A DNA stretch of 64,000 bases, taken from the NCBI GenBank assembly GCA_031308135.1, contig JAHLJT010009419.1, positions 186,993,829-187,057,828 of the forward strand, written 5' to 3'. Under the pieces are notes generated by a model. It worked only from the letters and a program-made list of their open reading frames with translations, did no database searches and was not told where the DNA came from. Below, one piece after another: positions 21,593 to 33,245 of this stretch. The position numbers and the translations under genes are program-made. The DNA comes from Acheta domesticus (Eukaryota; Arthropoda; Insecta; Orthoptera; Gryllidae). Position 1 is the first letter of the stretch. Every line of letters starts with the position of its first letter.

Positions 21593-23054
21593 CACTGTCA
21601 GAAATTTCCGCATTACTTTAATGTAAAAGTACATTAAAGTAAGTATCATGTACGTAAATGAAATTTAATGTACACGTACAGTAACTTTAAAGTACTTGTG
21701 CATTAAATGTAATGTACGCGTACAATTAAATTTACTGTATGCGTGTACATTAAATTTACTGTACGTGTAAATTAAATTTGCTGTATTCGTGCACATTAAA
21801 TTTACTGTACGAGTAATTAATTTAATTTACGTACATGATACTTACTTTAATGTACTTTTTACATTGAAATTACTGTATGTGTGCATGAAATTTACTGTAC
21901 ATGTAGTAACTTCAATATTTAAAATATTTTCAAATAATTGTCATCCCGACCGTTCAAATCCGTCTCTACTGGTTTTACGCCCACTTACTCTAACCCCATC
22001 CTATGGAGACAATCAATTCTTTGAACTTGTTCTTCAGGCCTTCTGAATTGCCCGTTGGGATTTATGCATTGTCACATTTTTGGACGCGTTTTACGCTCGG
22101 AAATATGTCCCGCAGATGTAAAGAATACTAAGTTCTGATCTTGGGTACTGAGTAACAAATGTATTTTAATATTTAATTTGTTCCCGAATAGTCACCCCCG
22201 ACCGTGATTCAACCCGTGACATTTGGTTTACGCAGAGTGCTCTAACCACTGAGCTATTGCGACATCCAATAGCTTCGCTGCGGGTTTCTTAGGCCTGATT
22301 TTTGCCCGCTACGATATGTATTCTATTTACGTCTACCGAACATATTTCTTTAGACTTATATATATTAAATATGTAGTAACTCTACAAAATTATATATATT
22401 ATTTATAATTGTCACTACTTCTTTACCTGTTTGGACGCGTTTACGCTCGGAAATATTTTCGTAGCCGTAAAGAGTACTAAATTTTAACATTTGTTAACGT
22501 GACAATTCTTCGAAAAAATTAAATATTTCCGGATAATTTGAAAAAATTTAACTAAAGAATTTAGCGTACTATGTACATCGCTACAATTTTTATTATAAAG
22601 ATTTTTACAATTTGAATGTAAATACTAATTTTTAAACATATTTTTTTGTAAAGAAATATACATGTTGAAAATATATTTTCAATTTATTATACGTAAGTTC
22701 AATAGCAGAAGAAAATATTTCTAAACCTACAATGATTTTAATTTAAACATTAAATTTAATGTACAACACATTAATATCGGTTTAATTTACAAGGTACATA
22801 ACGTTAATGTAGTCCTACGTTAAATCTACATTGATTTTAATTTTAACATTACATTTAATGCACAAACACATTAAAATCGCTTTAACGTACACGGTACAGT
22901 AAAATTTAATGTACTGCATCCTACATTGATTTTAATGTACACATTATATTCAATGTACATGTACATTAACATCGTTTTAAATTACACGGTACATTAAATT
23001 TAATGTGAAAAGTGCATTAAACTACATTAAAATTTAATGTAATTTCTGACAGTG
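21593..23054. mobile_element. 1.46-kb TIR element rich in internal palindromes
   Basis: The left end CACTGTCAGAAATT (21593-21606) is repeated in perfect inversion at the right end (23041-23054), with weaker similarity inward. Both subterminal regions are built from short repeats of the type gtacattaaatttactgtac. An inner hairpin pairs 21631-21666 with 21822-21858 (shared attaaagtaagtatcatgta). The middle holds two tRNA-like sequences (about 21946-22015, degenerate, and 22191-22267) and a duplicated ggacgcgttttacgctcgga block (22079 and 22433). There is no transposase frame. The target duplication is not clear, so the superfamily is unassigned. Confidence 0.75.
22191..22267 (-). mobile_element. 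tRNA-like sequence inside the TIR element (family D)
   Basis: Minus strand shows a good box A tagctcagtggttagagcac and a box B cgggttgaatcac. The 5' ggatgtcgc and the 3' side do not form an acceptor stem. A decayed second copy lies about 245 bp away (21946-22015). SINE insertions are likely, though a tRNA pseudogene is possible. Confidence 0.55.
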
Positions 23055-23404
23055 GGTGCTTTCATCTTACTTTTCTTCTTTCTTATTCTTTAACTGTCGA
23101 AAGGAGTTCATTACCGACATCCGCCCTCTTCTCTCTCTTCCTCCGCTCGATGTCTCTCCATTTTTCGCGCTGGTTTCTTTTTTCTTTGCCGGCGTCAGTG
23201 ACGCAGTGGCTTGAAAGGTAGTCGAAGAATGCAATATGAAAGTCTGCGGTTTCTAGTTCCGTGTATGGCACATCTATTGTGGGAAAACTGATGAGGTGTT
23301 GTTGACATAATCGAATATTCAAATAATTAAAGTCATCTTTATAATATTTTTATTAATATCTCTATAATTAATAAAATTATTGAAATTATCTCGAGTACAT
23401 TCAA
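23055..23404. other. Spacer, nothing recognised
   Basis: AT-rich; no supported gene or element. Confidence 0.5.
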
Positions 23405-23680
23405 AAATGCACGACTAAGTGGGTGGTTGGCTAGCGCGCTCGCTTTCAACGGCGCAATCCCGGGTTCGATTCCCGGCCAGGTAAACAAATGTGCGCTTTC
23501 CTTACAAATGTCCCGTATCTATTGCTGTGTGACGATTAGAAAGTCCACCCTAAGGATATGAAGACCAATATATACTGTGAAGGGATGTCTTCGTGCTGAC
23601 CACACGAACCCCTTATGCCAAGGCTGAGAGACTGGGTCACCGCCGGTCGTCCAAGGCTCATAGGTCAGGACAGAACATTT
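23405..23680 (+). mobile_element. tRNA-derived SINE (family E)
   Basis: Head at 23415-23480 with box A gtggttggctagcgcgctcg and a perfect-looking box B gggttcgattccc. The bases after box B (ggccaggtaaac) do not complete a cloverleaf. A body of about 200 bp follows with ctgaccacacgaacc and ccaaggctgagag. Confidence 0.7.
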
Positions 23681-25230
23681 AAAAATTGTTTCCCAATATA
23701 AAAAATGAGGTGTAATGCTAATAATAATGAAAATAAAATAGTCATAAAAAAGTAGACACTAACCAGACCACCTCTGCTTCCTCATCGGAAGTCCCAGAAA
23801 CATATTTAAACGCCGTATCAAACTTCCTTCTGACCCCCCCCCCCCCCGAAGAATTTTAATGCCTGATTCGGTGTGAAAACATTTCAAACTTCCCTCTGCG
23901 TACTGTCTCCCGTCTTTGCCACATAAAGAGGTAAGCAGATAAACTTATTGTTTCACTTTTCAAAATTTCATGTTATTGTTTATTTGTTTTTCTTTCTTAA
24001 TGTACCTCTTTATTTTCATTATTTTATTAAATTCCGTTTTTTACATTAGAAAACAATTTTTAAATGTACATACATTAATTTCAATATTTTTATTACTTTT
24101 ATTAATTGTATTATCTACTTGTTCGTTATTTTTTAAGAGTTTGAGTTGCACGTTTCTAGACTGATGATGACGCCAAAGCCGTCGATAGCTGGCCCTCTGT
24201 ATAAATGTTGACAAATATGATTTCAATTATTTCATCCTAAGTAACATGTTTTCACCACATGACGCTATTGGATCTCTTAACACACACACACATCATCTGA
24301 ATAGCGCATATAATTCATATTATTAAAGTAAAAACTGGTAATAATTGCAAGAACATATTGACCTGTTTACATATTGTAAGGAAAATTTAATACGAGGATG
24401 TGTTAGTCTCAATCGTTAAAAATGTCATTTTATGAAACTTTCACCTCTAAGACAGACGCTAATTTGGCAATATACAACATATACTGGCAAAGCTTTTTTT
24501 CGTGTGTATTGCGTGTTACTGGAGTTCGTTACGTATGAAACGTAATTTAATAGAAAACTTCGACATTTATCGCATTCCTTTAACCACTCCTTGAATTATC
24601 TCGTCAATTTAACCTCCGCATGTTGGAAATTCAGGAAGTTTTGCGATCAAGAGGATCTGCAAAATCACAAATATCCGGGTTTGATTATTACGAACTATTT
24701 GGACGTCAATCATGAGAATAGTTTGTGGCATTTTGGTTCAACGTTTGCACTACGATGGAGTTCAATTCACAACAGACGTCGAATATCCACCATTATGTAT
24801 CTCGGTTGAATGCTAACGTCTGTGAAGCGCCGGTAACGCGCGAAATGCATAACTAACTAACACGGAGTGCCTCCGGCATTCATTACGTATACGTCGAATT
24901 TACAACGTAGTGATGTTTGTAACGGAAAATTTCATAATATAGCTAGGAATTATAATTTCATTTATTATTACATGTTACGTTAACAGCGTCAGTTTGCGTC
25001 GTACTGAAATTTTGTTTCGTGAACAGTAATTTGAAAAAAGTAAATTTAATCAACTCGAATTGAAGGAATACTTACAATAAAATTTCCTTTGGTCGTACGT
25101 TCATGATTCATTGCTTTTCGCATGTAGAGAAAACTGAGAACCTTCTTTGATGCAGTTTGTGTTAGATATTTTGTGATTTCTAAAAAAGGATTTTCTTTGT
25201 TTATTTGTTTTCTTATAAAACACATTACAA
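23681..25230. other. AT-rich spacer
   Basis: Contains a 14-base C run (23834-23847), a short CA run (24281-24292) and the hammerhead-like relic at 24161. No supported gene. Confidence 0.5.
24161..24190 (+). ncRNA. Degenerate hammerhead-like motif
   Basis: CTGATGA (24161-24167), stem II gacg (24169-24172) with cgtc (24180-24183), then GATA where GAAA is required. The layout, including the following ctgtataaatgttga stretch, resembles Penelope-type terminal regions, but the changed core base predicts loss of activity. Confidence 0.35.
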
Positions 25231-26334
25231 TATTAAAATTTGATAAAGTCCGGAATTCCAGTCCATTATTTTCCTAAAATAGGCAGGCAAAATGGCATTT
25301 AATTTCCTCAAAATAGGCATTGAAAAGGGCATTTTTTGGGCCACCACAGGATTTCAAAAACAAATGTAAGCAAAGAAAAATCACAATTTAAAACAAATTA
25401 TTGTAAAATTTCATTGCATTTAAAATTATTTAAATCTTTTATTATAAATGTAAAATTTATATCAGCACTTACATGGAAGGAAAGAATTTTTATTTTGAAT
25501 GCACACGCCTACCAAATTGTTTTGCCTACTCCACCTATTAGAAAGAATTTTTCAGTTTCAGTAATAAAAATTATTCTAAGAGGCGCATGAAATTTTGGTA
25601 CTTTTGAAAGCAATTGTGGACTATTTAGTACCATGGAAAGGCATCAGTGAAACGCTTTTTTGTTGTCGTTCGATGTCTTGTGTAATCGCCAGCACTAAGA
25701 AGGGCCGTTGTCATGTACAGACAGATGTGTCCTCGAAAGCAAAGGGGGCCTTTCCGGAAGGTACGATGAAATTTCTCGGGAGCTAACAATGTCTTTTGGC
25801 ATCAATAAAAAGAATCAAAAATCCTGACTGCTATCATCTCGCTTTCTTGTACCGATTTTTAACACTTCCCGTAGTTCAACCCTTCTTGGTTGATACCGTG
25901 AATACGCTTGCAGGGAAAGAAAAAGACTTGACAGTTCCATCATTTTGTCCAGGCTTGCGGATATGTTTTGAGCTTGCTCGAGATTTGTTGTATAATAAAA
26001 GCTAAAATAGGCAAAACGGGCAAAATGAAAATATAAAACAACATCCAAAGAACAGTCAAGAGATTTCTATTGTCGAACGTCATAACAAAAATAAAAAAGG
26101 TATTTTGCCAAACTTCCAGGATCTAATGATAGTACTCAATAGGCGAAGATTCAACTCTTCGAGAGACAATATTTTCGAGATAAAAAAAATGTGCTAAAGC
26201 CCAACGGAGGAAAGAAAACGGCATAGACCGCAAATGTACTTCGACGAGGATATGAAAGCATGTGTATTTGGTTTCATGTGGAATGTTTCCTTTCTGCCTA
26301 GCATACTTGGTCTCGGTCTGACTGTATATCTGTT
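25231..26334. repeat. Unclassified repeat with aaaataggca motifs; part duplicated at 42005
   Basis: Several taggca/gggcattt words (25276-25345, 26003-26025) resemble hAT subterminal DNA. The part from 25797 onward is repeated at 42005-42540. Short frames have no recognised motif. Confidence 0.4.
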
Positions 26335-27759
26335 TCTCTTTCTCTCTCTGTATCTCTCTGTCTCCCTCTTTCTCTCTCTTTCCCTCCCTCCTTCTTTCTC
26401 TCTTCCCTCCCTCTTTCCCTCCCTCTTTCTCTCCCTCTTTCTCTCCCTCTTTCCCTCCCTCTTTCCCTCCCTCTTTCCCTCCCTCTTTCCCTCCCTCTTT
26501 CCCTCCCTCTTTCCCTCCCTCTTTCCCTCCCTCTTTCGTTCCCTCTTTCCCTCCCTCTTTCCCTCCCTCTTTCCCTCCCTCTTTTCCTCCCTCTTTTCCT
26601 CCCTCTTTTCCTCCCTCTTTTCCTCCCTCTTTTCCTCCCTCTTTCCCTCCCTCTTTCTCTCCCTCTTTCCCTCCCTCTTTCCCTCCCTCTTTCCCTCCCT
26701 CTTTCCCTCCCTCTTTCCCTCCCTCTTTCCCTCCCTCTTTCCCTCCCTCTTTCCCTCCCTCTTTCCCTCCCTCTTTCCCTCCCTCTTTCCCCTCCCTCTT
26801 TCCCTCCCCCTTTTCCTCCCTCTTTCCCTCCCCCTTTTCCTCCTCTTTTCCTCCCTCTTTCCCTCCCTCTTTCCCTCCCTCTTTCCCTCCCTCTTTCCCT
26901 CCCACTTTCCCTCCCTCTTTCCCTCCCTCTTTCCCTCCCTCTTTCCCTCCCTCTTTCCCTCCCTCTTTCCCTCCCTCTGTCCCTCCCTCTTTTCCTCCCT
27001 CTTTTCCTCCCTCTTTTCCTCCCTCTTTTCCTCCCTCTTTTCCTCCCTCTTTTCCTCCCTCTTTTCCTCCCTCTTTTCCTCCCTCTTTTCCTCCCTCTTT
27101 CCCTCCCTCTTTCCCTCCCTCTTTCCCTCCCTCTTTTCCTCCCTCTTTTCCTCCCTCTTTTCCTCCCCCTTTTCCTCCCTCTTTTCCTCCCTCTTTCCTC
27201 CCTCTTTTCCTCCCTCTTTCCCTCCCTCTTTCCCTCCCTCTTTCCCTCCCTCTTTCCCTCCCTCTTTCCCTCCCCCTTTTCCTCCCTCTTTTCCTCCTCT
27301 TTTCCTCCCTCTTTTCCTCCCTCTTTTCCTCCCTCTTTTCCTCCCTCTTTCTCTCCCTCTTTCCCTCCCTCTTTCTCTCCCTCTTTCCCTCCCTCTTTCT
27401 CTCCCTCTTTCCCTCCCTCTTTCCCTCCCTATTTCCTCCCTCTTTTCCTCCCTCTTTTCCTCCCTCTTTTCCTCCCTCTTTTCCTCCCTCTTTTCCTCCC
27501 TCTTTTCCTCCCTCTTTTCCTCCCTCTTTTCCTCCCTCTTTTCCTCCCTCTTTTCCTCCCTCTTTTCCTCCCTCTTTTCCTCCCTCTTTTCCTCCCTCTT
27601 TTCCTCCCTCTTTTCCTCCCTCTTTTCCTCCCTCTTTCCCTCCCTCTTTTAAAATATTACACACAACTTACAAAATAGTATTACTAAATTGCAACCGTTA
27701 CGCCGCCATCAATACGCTGAAAACAGACCTGCATTGTAGTTTAAAATATTTACATGTTA
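25797..27759 (+). repeat. End of contig 1, duplicated at the start of contig 3
   Basis: Colinear direct repeat of 42005-43113, from tggcatcaataaaaagaatc to the terminal aatatttacatgtta that abuts the gap. The copies differ by scattered substitutions and single-base indels, by the pyrimidine tract length (about 1.3 kb here, about 0.23 kb there) and by about 240 bp after the tract that is present only at 42766-43005. Confidence 0.92.
26335..27649 (+). repeat. 1.3-kb polypyrimidine 12-bp satellite
   Basis: Over a hundred tandem units of tttccctccctc with variant blocks ttttcctccctc and tttctctccctc arranged in runs, suggesting local homogenisation. The strand is almost pure C/T for 1.3 kb. The 472- and 513-codon frames across it encode only repeats such as SLFP and GGKE and are not genes. 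Such mirror-symmetric polypyrimidine tracts can form triplex DNA and are hard to assemble. Confidence 0.96.
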
Positions 27760-28759
27760 NNNNNNNNNNNNNNNNNNNNNNNNNNNNNNNNNNNNNNNNN
27801 NNNNNNNNNNNNNNNNNNNNNNNNNNNNNNNNNNNNNNNNNNNNNNNNNNNNNNNNNNNNNNNNNNNNNNNNNNNNNNNNNNNNNNNNNNNNNNNNNNNN
27901 NNNNNNNNNNNNNNNNNNNNNNNNNNNNNNNNNNNNNNNNNNNNNNNNNNNNNNNNNNNNNNNNNNNNNNNNNNNNNNNNNNNNNNNNNNNNNNNNNNNN
28001 NNNNNNNNNNNNNNNNNNNNNNNNNNNNNNNNNNNNNNNNNNNNNNNNNNNNNNNNNNNNNNNNNNNNNNNNNNNNNNNNNNNNNNNNNNNNNNNNNNNN
28101 NNNNNNNNNNNNNNNNNNNNNNNNNNNNNNNNNNNNNNNNNNNNNNNNNNNNNNNNNNNNNNNNNNNNNNNNNNNNNNNNNNNNNNNNNNNNNNNNNNNN
28201 NNNNNNNNNNNNNNNNNNNNNNNNNNNNNNNNNNNNNNNNNNNNNNNNNNNNNNNNNNNNNNNNNNNNNNNNNNNNNNNNNNNNNNNNNNNNNNNNNNNN
28301 NNNNNNNNNNNNNNNNNNNNNNNNNNNNNNNNNNNNNNNNNNNNNNNNNNNNNNNNNNNNNNNNNNNNNNNNNNNNNNNNNNNNNNNNNNNNNNNNNNNN
28401 NNNNNNNNNNNNNNNNNNNNNNNNNNNNNNNNNNNNNNNNNNNNNNNNNNNNNNNNNNNNNNNNNNNNNNNNNNNNNNNNNNNNNNNNNNNNNNNNNNNN
28501 NNNNNNNNNNNNNNNNNNNNNNNNNNNNNNNNNNNNNNNNNNNNNNNNNNNNNNNNNNNNNNNNNNNNNNNNNNNNNNNNNNNNNNNNNNNNNNNNNNNN
28601 NNNNNNNNNNNNNNNNNNNNNNNNNNNNNNNNNNNNNNNNNNNNNNNNNNNNNNNNNNNNNNNNNNNNNNNNNNNNNNNNNNNNNNNNNNNNNNNNNNNN
28701 NNNNNNNNNNNNNNNNNNNNNNNNNNNNNNNNNNNNNNNNNNNNNNNNNNNNNNNNNNN
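27760..28759. other. Assembly gap, exactly 1000 N
   Basis: Fixed-length scaffold gap; true distance unknown. Frames running through it are meaningless. Confidence 0.99.
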
Positions 28760-29023
28760 ACGTCGAAGCTGACCACTTCCTGGCTTAGAATTCTAGTAGT
28801 CCACAGGAGTTCAGACGGTCGATTTTCTCTATCATTGAAGTTTTTTCCTCCGAATCAATTGCAGGCGAATGCAGGAGCTTCAAGAGAAGGGTCTCGAAGC
28901 GCGTACCGTTTTTTTTTCTCTTTGACATTCGAAACTCTCATTTTCGAGTTCAAATAATGTGCTAGTCCCTCATCTTCGAACGAACCGATAGTTGTTTGAC
29001 CTGATAATTAAATGTGGAACGGA

Positions 29024-30030
29024 TTATGAGCTGTTTGATACATAAGCCTCAATATGACTTAGAAAATCTCCAACAAAATCTCTGACGATATCAGGGATTA
29101 AACAACGATAAGCTACAAGATCATGAGATATCGTAAGAGATAAAAGATTACGATAGACAAGATGCAATCTTTTAATCATTGCTAAGAAAATCAATACTAA
29201 AGTATCAAATAGTTTCACGCTTCAATTCATAAATAATAGAGTAAAAATACAACCAGAGAAAATCAGTAACCTCAGAGGCATAACCAAATATATAACACAG
29301 GAAGACAATTTCATACTTACAAGGACCCAACAAAAATATATTCTCAGTTGCATTAAAAAACCTACAAATATCAATCACAGAGAAAGTAATCTACACTGAA
29401 TTGAATGAGAAACACCCATCACTCATTAAACTTACCAAACTCGGAAAAGACAATAACCCAACTCCAGTAATAGCAGCCGAACTCAACGGGGAAGAAAATA
29501 TATAAACTATTTTAGAAATAAGACATGTTTGTAATCTCATTGTAAAAGCTGAGAGGAGAAGGAGACCTAGAGGCCCCATTCAATGCATTAGATGTTTAGA
29601 CTTTGGCCATACAAAAAATAATTGTTAGTATAAAATAGCATGTATTTATTGTTCCAAAACTCATTATGCTGCAACATGTCCCCATAAAAATGAGCCATTC
29701 AAATGTTACAATTGTCAAGGAAACCACAGAGCAGAACAGTAGAACGCTCTTATTATAAACAAATCTGCCAAAACCCTAACCTCAATAATCCCCAAAATAG
29801 AACCAGAACCAATGAACCTTCAACAGCGCCACCTCAAAATACCAAAAATAACTTTCCCGGGCCGAGACCCTCCCAAAACATCCCAAACTTTAGACACATA
29901 AACAACAGAAAGACAGCTCACAATTTTAATCAACGTAATAACCCCCAAAGTCTAAACTCTCATGCACATACAAACGAGAACAGCTTTCTCAACTCCCTGA
30001 TCATCACAATAGCTATTCACATAATATAAT
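29024..30030 (+). pseudogene. LINE ORF1 (gag-like, zinc-knuckle) pseudogene
   Basis: ORF1 of Jockey-type LINEs encodes an RNA-binding protein that packages the element RNA. Across broken frames one reads a PTPVIAAEL block (about 29458-29485), a VKAERRRRPRGPIQC block, and three CCHC-type knuckles: C-x2-C-x4-H-x4-C from 29584, a second from about 29641, a third from about 29703 (CYNCQGNH). This is the PRE_C2HC-then-knuckle order of the family. A stop after the first knuckle (about 29626), and a stop plus frameshift after the third, disable it. The 108-codon frame 29703-30029 is the asparagine/proline-rich tail in the shifted frame. Confidence 0.85.
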
Positions 30031-30096
30031 CAACTCAATTATCCCATCCATAATAAACAACATTCAATCATCCATCTCAGCATACATTAATAATCA

Positions 30097-31861
30097 TGCA
30101 AGAAACACAAATTAATACGTTGATCATACTTAATTGGAATGTAAATGGAATAATCAATAAAGCCAATGAACTGAAATACTTCTTGCAAGATAAAAAAAAT
30201 AGACTTTGCATGTATAACTCAAACATTTAAACAATAGGGCAAAGTTTAGCCTACCAGATTATAAAGTAATCAGAACAGAGAGACAAAATAGTAATGAAGA
30301 GTAATGATACTAATAAAGAGCACATTACCATGTTCTATTCTACCACACTACCATCTACTAATTCTTCTACCATCTACTACACTCTTCTACCACACTACCA
30401 TCAAATAATTCTACCACCAAACTCTGGTATTGAAACAGCGGTGAGTTTACTAATAACAACAACCTGGAAACTACACTCATAGTAGCATATAAGCCTCCAA
30501 TGTAAAAGTCCAACGTACCAATCACAGTGTTATTATTAATCAAGGTACTCCAACAATAATCCTAGGTGATCTTAATACAAAATATGTACAGTGGGGATGT
30601 AAAAGTAATAATTCAGCTGGGATACAATTACTACATGTAATAAACTACCACAAACTAAATATAATAGCCCCCAAAGAACCAACCTACTACACATATGATC
30701 CCTCTAGGGAACCAACCTACTACTCAGACCTATTAGACATAGGTATAACAAACATACAACATTTTTCTCCACAGTACACCATGAAATGGATTCAGATCAT
30801 CTACCAGTAATACACAACATTCACTCCCCACACACTCACCCATTCCTCAGATCAACACACACACAAAATTGGCACAAATTTAAAAATAACGCCAAAACAT
30901 TCATCCCATAATTTAAAATCTTAACTACACCTCCAGAAATAGATGAAGCAATAACAATACTCAATACCATTATATTAAGTGAACTATAGAACATTAAATC
31001 ACACACATCACTTATAAACACAGAATAAAAAATTAACTACCCAAAAGCATAAAAAAATCTAATCCACACAAAGAATAAAACAATAAGATTATGGAATCAC
31101 CCTAGACACCTTGAAGTCAAAAAAGAACTAAATCTATTAACTGAGATTAACAAAAAACACTTTTCACAACAATATAACATGATCCAAATATTAACCTCAA
31201 GTAACAATACATTGTGGCAATTTAAAAATAAAATACTTAACAAAAAGAATACCATTCCTCAACTTAATACTAGCATAGGGGAAAAATTCTCACCTTTGAA
31301 AAAGCTGAAACACTAGCACTAACATTTTGAAGATACATTCAAACATAATGACTCCCACCCACACAACCTACACCAAACAATCACACAGAGAGCAATATTT
31401 CCCAACTATAGTGAACACTCCAGAACCAGATTCACATCTCCTCAGGAAATAACAAACATACTAAAAGCACTCCTCCCAAAAAAGGCCCTAGGGCATGATA
31501 GAATAAACAACAAAATCCTCAAAATCTACCAAACCAAGCCATATCATTCTTAAATAATATTTATAACTCTTCACTAAGAACAGGATATTTTCCACTTTTA
31601 TGGAAACACTGTTTAGTAATACCCATACCAAAACCAAACAATAATCCATCAAATGTAGAAAATTATAGAGCAATGAACTTGTTACCCTCATTATCAAAAA
31701 TCCCAGAGAAAATCATTCAGAAAAAACTCAACAATTACTTCAACAAAAATGGCATAATTCCCAGTCATTAATTTGGAATCACAGAAAAGTTATCAACCTC
31801 TCATCAATAATTAAGAATCACTAAACATATTCATACAGCATTCCAAAGAAAACTACATACT
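30097..31861 (+). pseudogene. LINE ORF2, endonuclease and RT N-terminal part (broken)
   Basis: Reads begin with ILNWNVNGI (endonuclease start), then LGDLNTKYVQWGC near 30560-30600 and MDSDHLPV near 30786-30810, the expected order for an APE-type endonuclease, which nicks the target DNA. RT follows: VENYRAMNLLPSLSK near 31658-31700 (the NYRPISLL motif) and a STSHQ block near 31795. Many stops (for example taa and tag within 30180-30300) and frameshifts occur. The coding sequence is cut by the LTR insertion at 31866. Confidence 0.85.
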
Positions 31862-31865
31862 ATAT
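31862..31865. repeat. ATAT target duplication, left of LTR
   Basis: atat here and at 33246-33249; the same 4 bp flank the insertion in the other arm. Confidence 0.75.
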
Positions 31866-33245
31866 TGTGACCATCCGTTTTCCCTCCGAAAGCTCAGGAG
31901 AACGTGGCACATTTATCGCCCGCACGAAGAGCATCGGTACTCATAGCGCGCGCCGCACAGACAGAAGAGAGCTACTGATTAGTTCTCATAGTTATCACAA
32001 GAGTTCACTAGAATCGCTTGGCTAGGGTAACAGCGAGACATACAGCACATCCCGTTCCTTTTCGAAGCCTGTCGGCAAGCAGCGAGGTTGAATGGACGTA
32101 GCGTGTCAACGTGGACGCCATCAATCCAGACAAAGAAAAGGCATCAGAGACAAAAGGAAGAGCTAATTAATTCTTTGAATTAGTGCGAAGAGAATTACTA
32201 TTTAAGAATTATTAACAAGATGTTTTAAGAACAGTGGGAAGAGGGGAAGGAGCCCTGTTACTTATAATTGATTAGAATCTAACACGTGGTTTTTATATCC
32301 TTCTTTTTCAGCTTTTCTTTTTTATTCTTTATTCTCTTTATATGCTCTTCGTTTATTATATTGAATTGAAGTCTACTGGATATAATTGGAAAATATTAGC
32401 GACATACAGTTGAAACACTTACGTTGGCAAAAGAAGAATATTTAACCACACCGTTGGCCCAGAGAGAGTTATACTGCAAGGGAGCTTTGGTAACGGTACC
32501 CTATCAGCGGAACGAGCAGCAAAGGGAAACGCCCAGCATCAAGGTCACCTAAGTCGCCACTGCTCGAGTTTCAGAAGGCGGCGAACGAAACCCCGAGGTG
32601 AAAAGGATTTCAAAGTAAGAAAGTTCCTTTTACAAACGTTCTAGTGTCCAGAACTCGTGTAACGAAGCAGATAGAGTAATTCTGTGTAAACTGAGAAAAA
32701 GATTTAATGTTCAGCTAGTTAAAGAAGAGAGTAATTTTTTTATAACTTACAGAATCAATTTTTCTTTATCCTTATTCTTTATAAAAATAGTAACAGTAAA
32801 AACTTAATTTTTGTGGTACATGAAAGAGAATATAAATTGTACCAAAGAATGTGTGAAGGCCTAGTACAATTTTGATTTGATGAGAAAGACGGTGACAATT
32901 CGTAAATAGTAAAGAGAAGAGTGTATAGATTTCAGGATTTTCTTGTGTATTCTATTTTCAGCAATTGACAGCGTATTTTGTGTTTTTCTATGTATTTATG
33001 AGTGTCAAGTGTATGAGATTTCTATGCCACAAAATTTTTCAACTCAAGATTATAGTAAGGTTTTTAAGAAATCTGTGTTTTAATCTGAATGATTCGCGAG
33101 ACCGTAGTGTAGAGAACCCACGTCCTTGATCCCACCAATTTCAATTTTTTTATGTGGCCCACCGTCATCCCGACTGAGCTACCAAACATCCTAGGGAGAT
33201 TATTAAAAATCCCTCTCCCTTATCCCAAAGACGGTGGTGGTCGCA
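31866..33245. mobile_element. Solo-LTR-like insertion, 1380 bp
   Basis: The segment begins TGTGACCA and ends TGGTCGCA, giving the TG...CA ends and short inverted terminal repeat of an LTR, and is flanked by ATAT. It interrupts the LINE RT frame exactly: RT motifs stop before it and resume after. A solo LTR arises by recombination between the two LTRs of a retrotransposon; a 4-bp duplication fits the Gypsy group. No gag/pol is inside. On the minus strand near its start is tagctcagtcggg, a tRNA box-A-like word, so an embedded SINE cannot be excluded. A frame of about 127 codons is open in the other arm only and has no known motif. Confidence 0.65.

Noticed and set aside
26123..27664. 513- and 472-codon open frames on both strands
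   Set aside because: They encode only the translated 12-bp pyrimidine satellite (GGKE or SLFP repeats).
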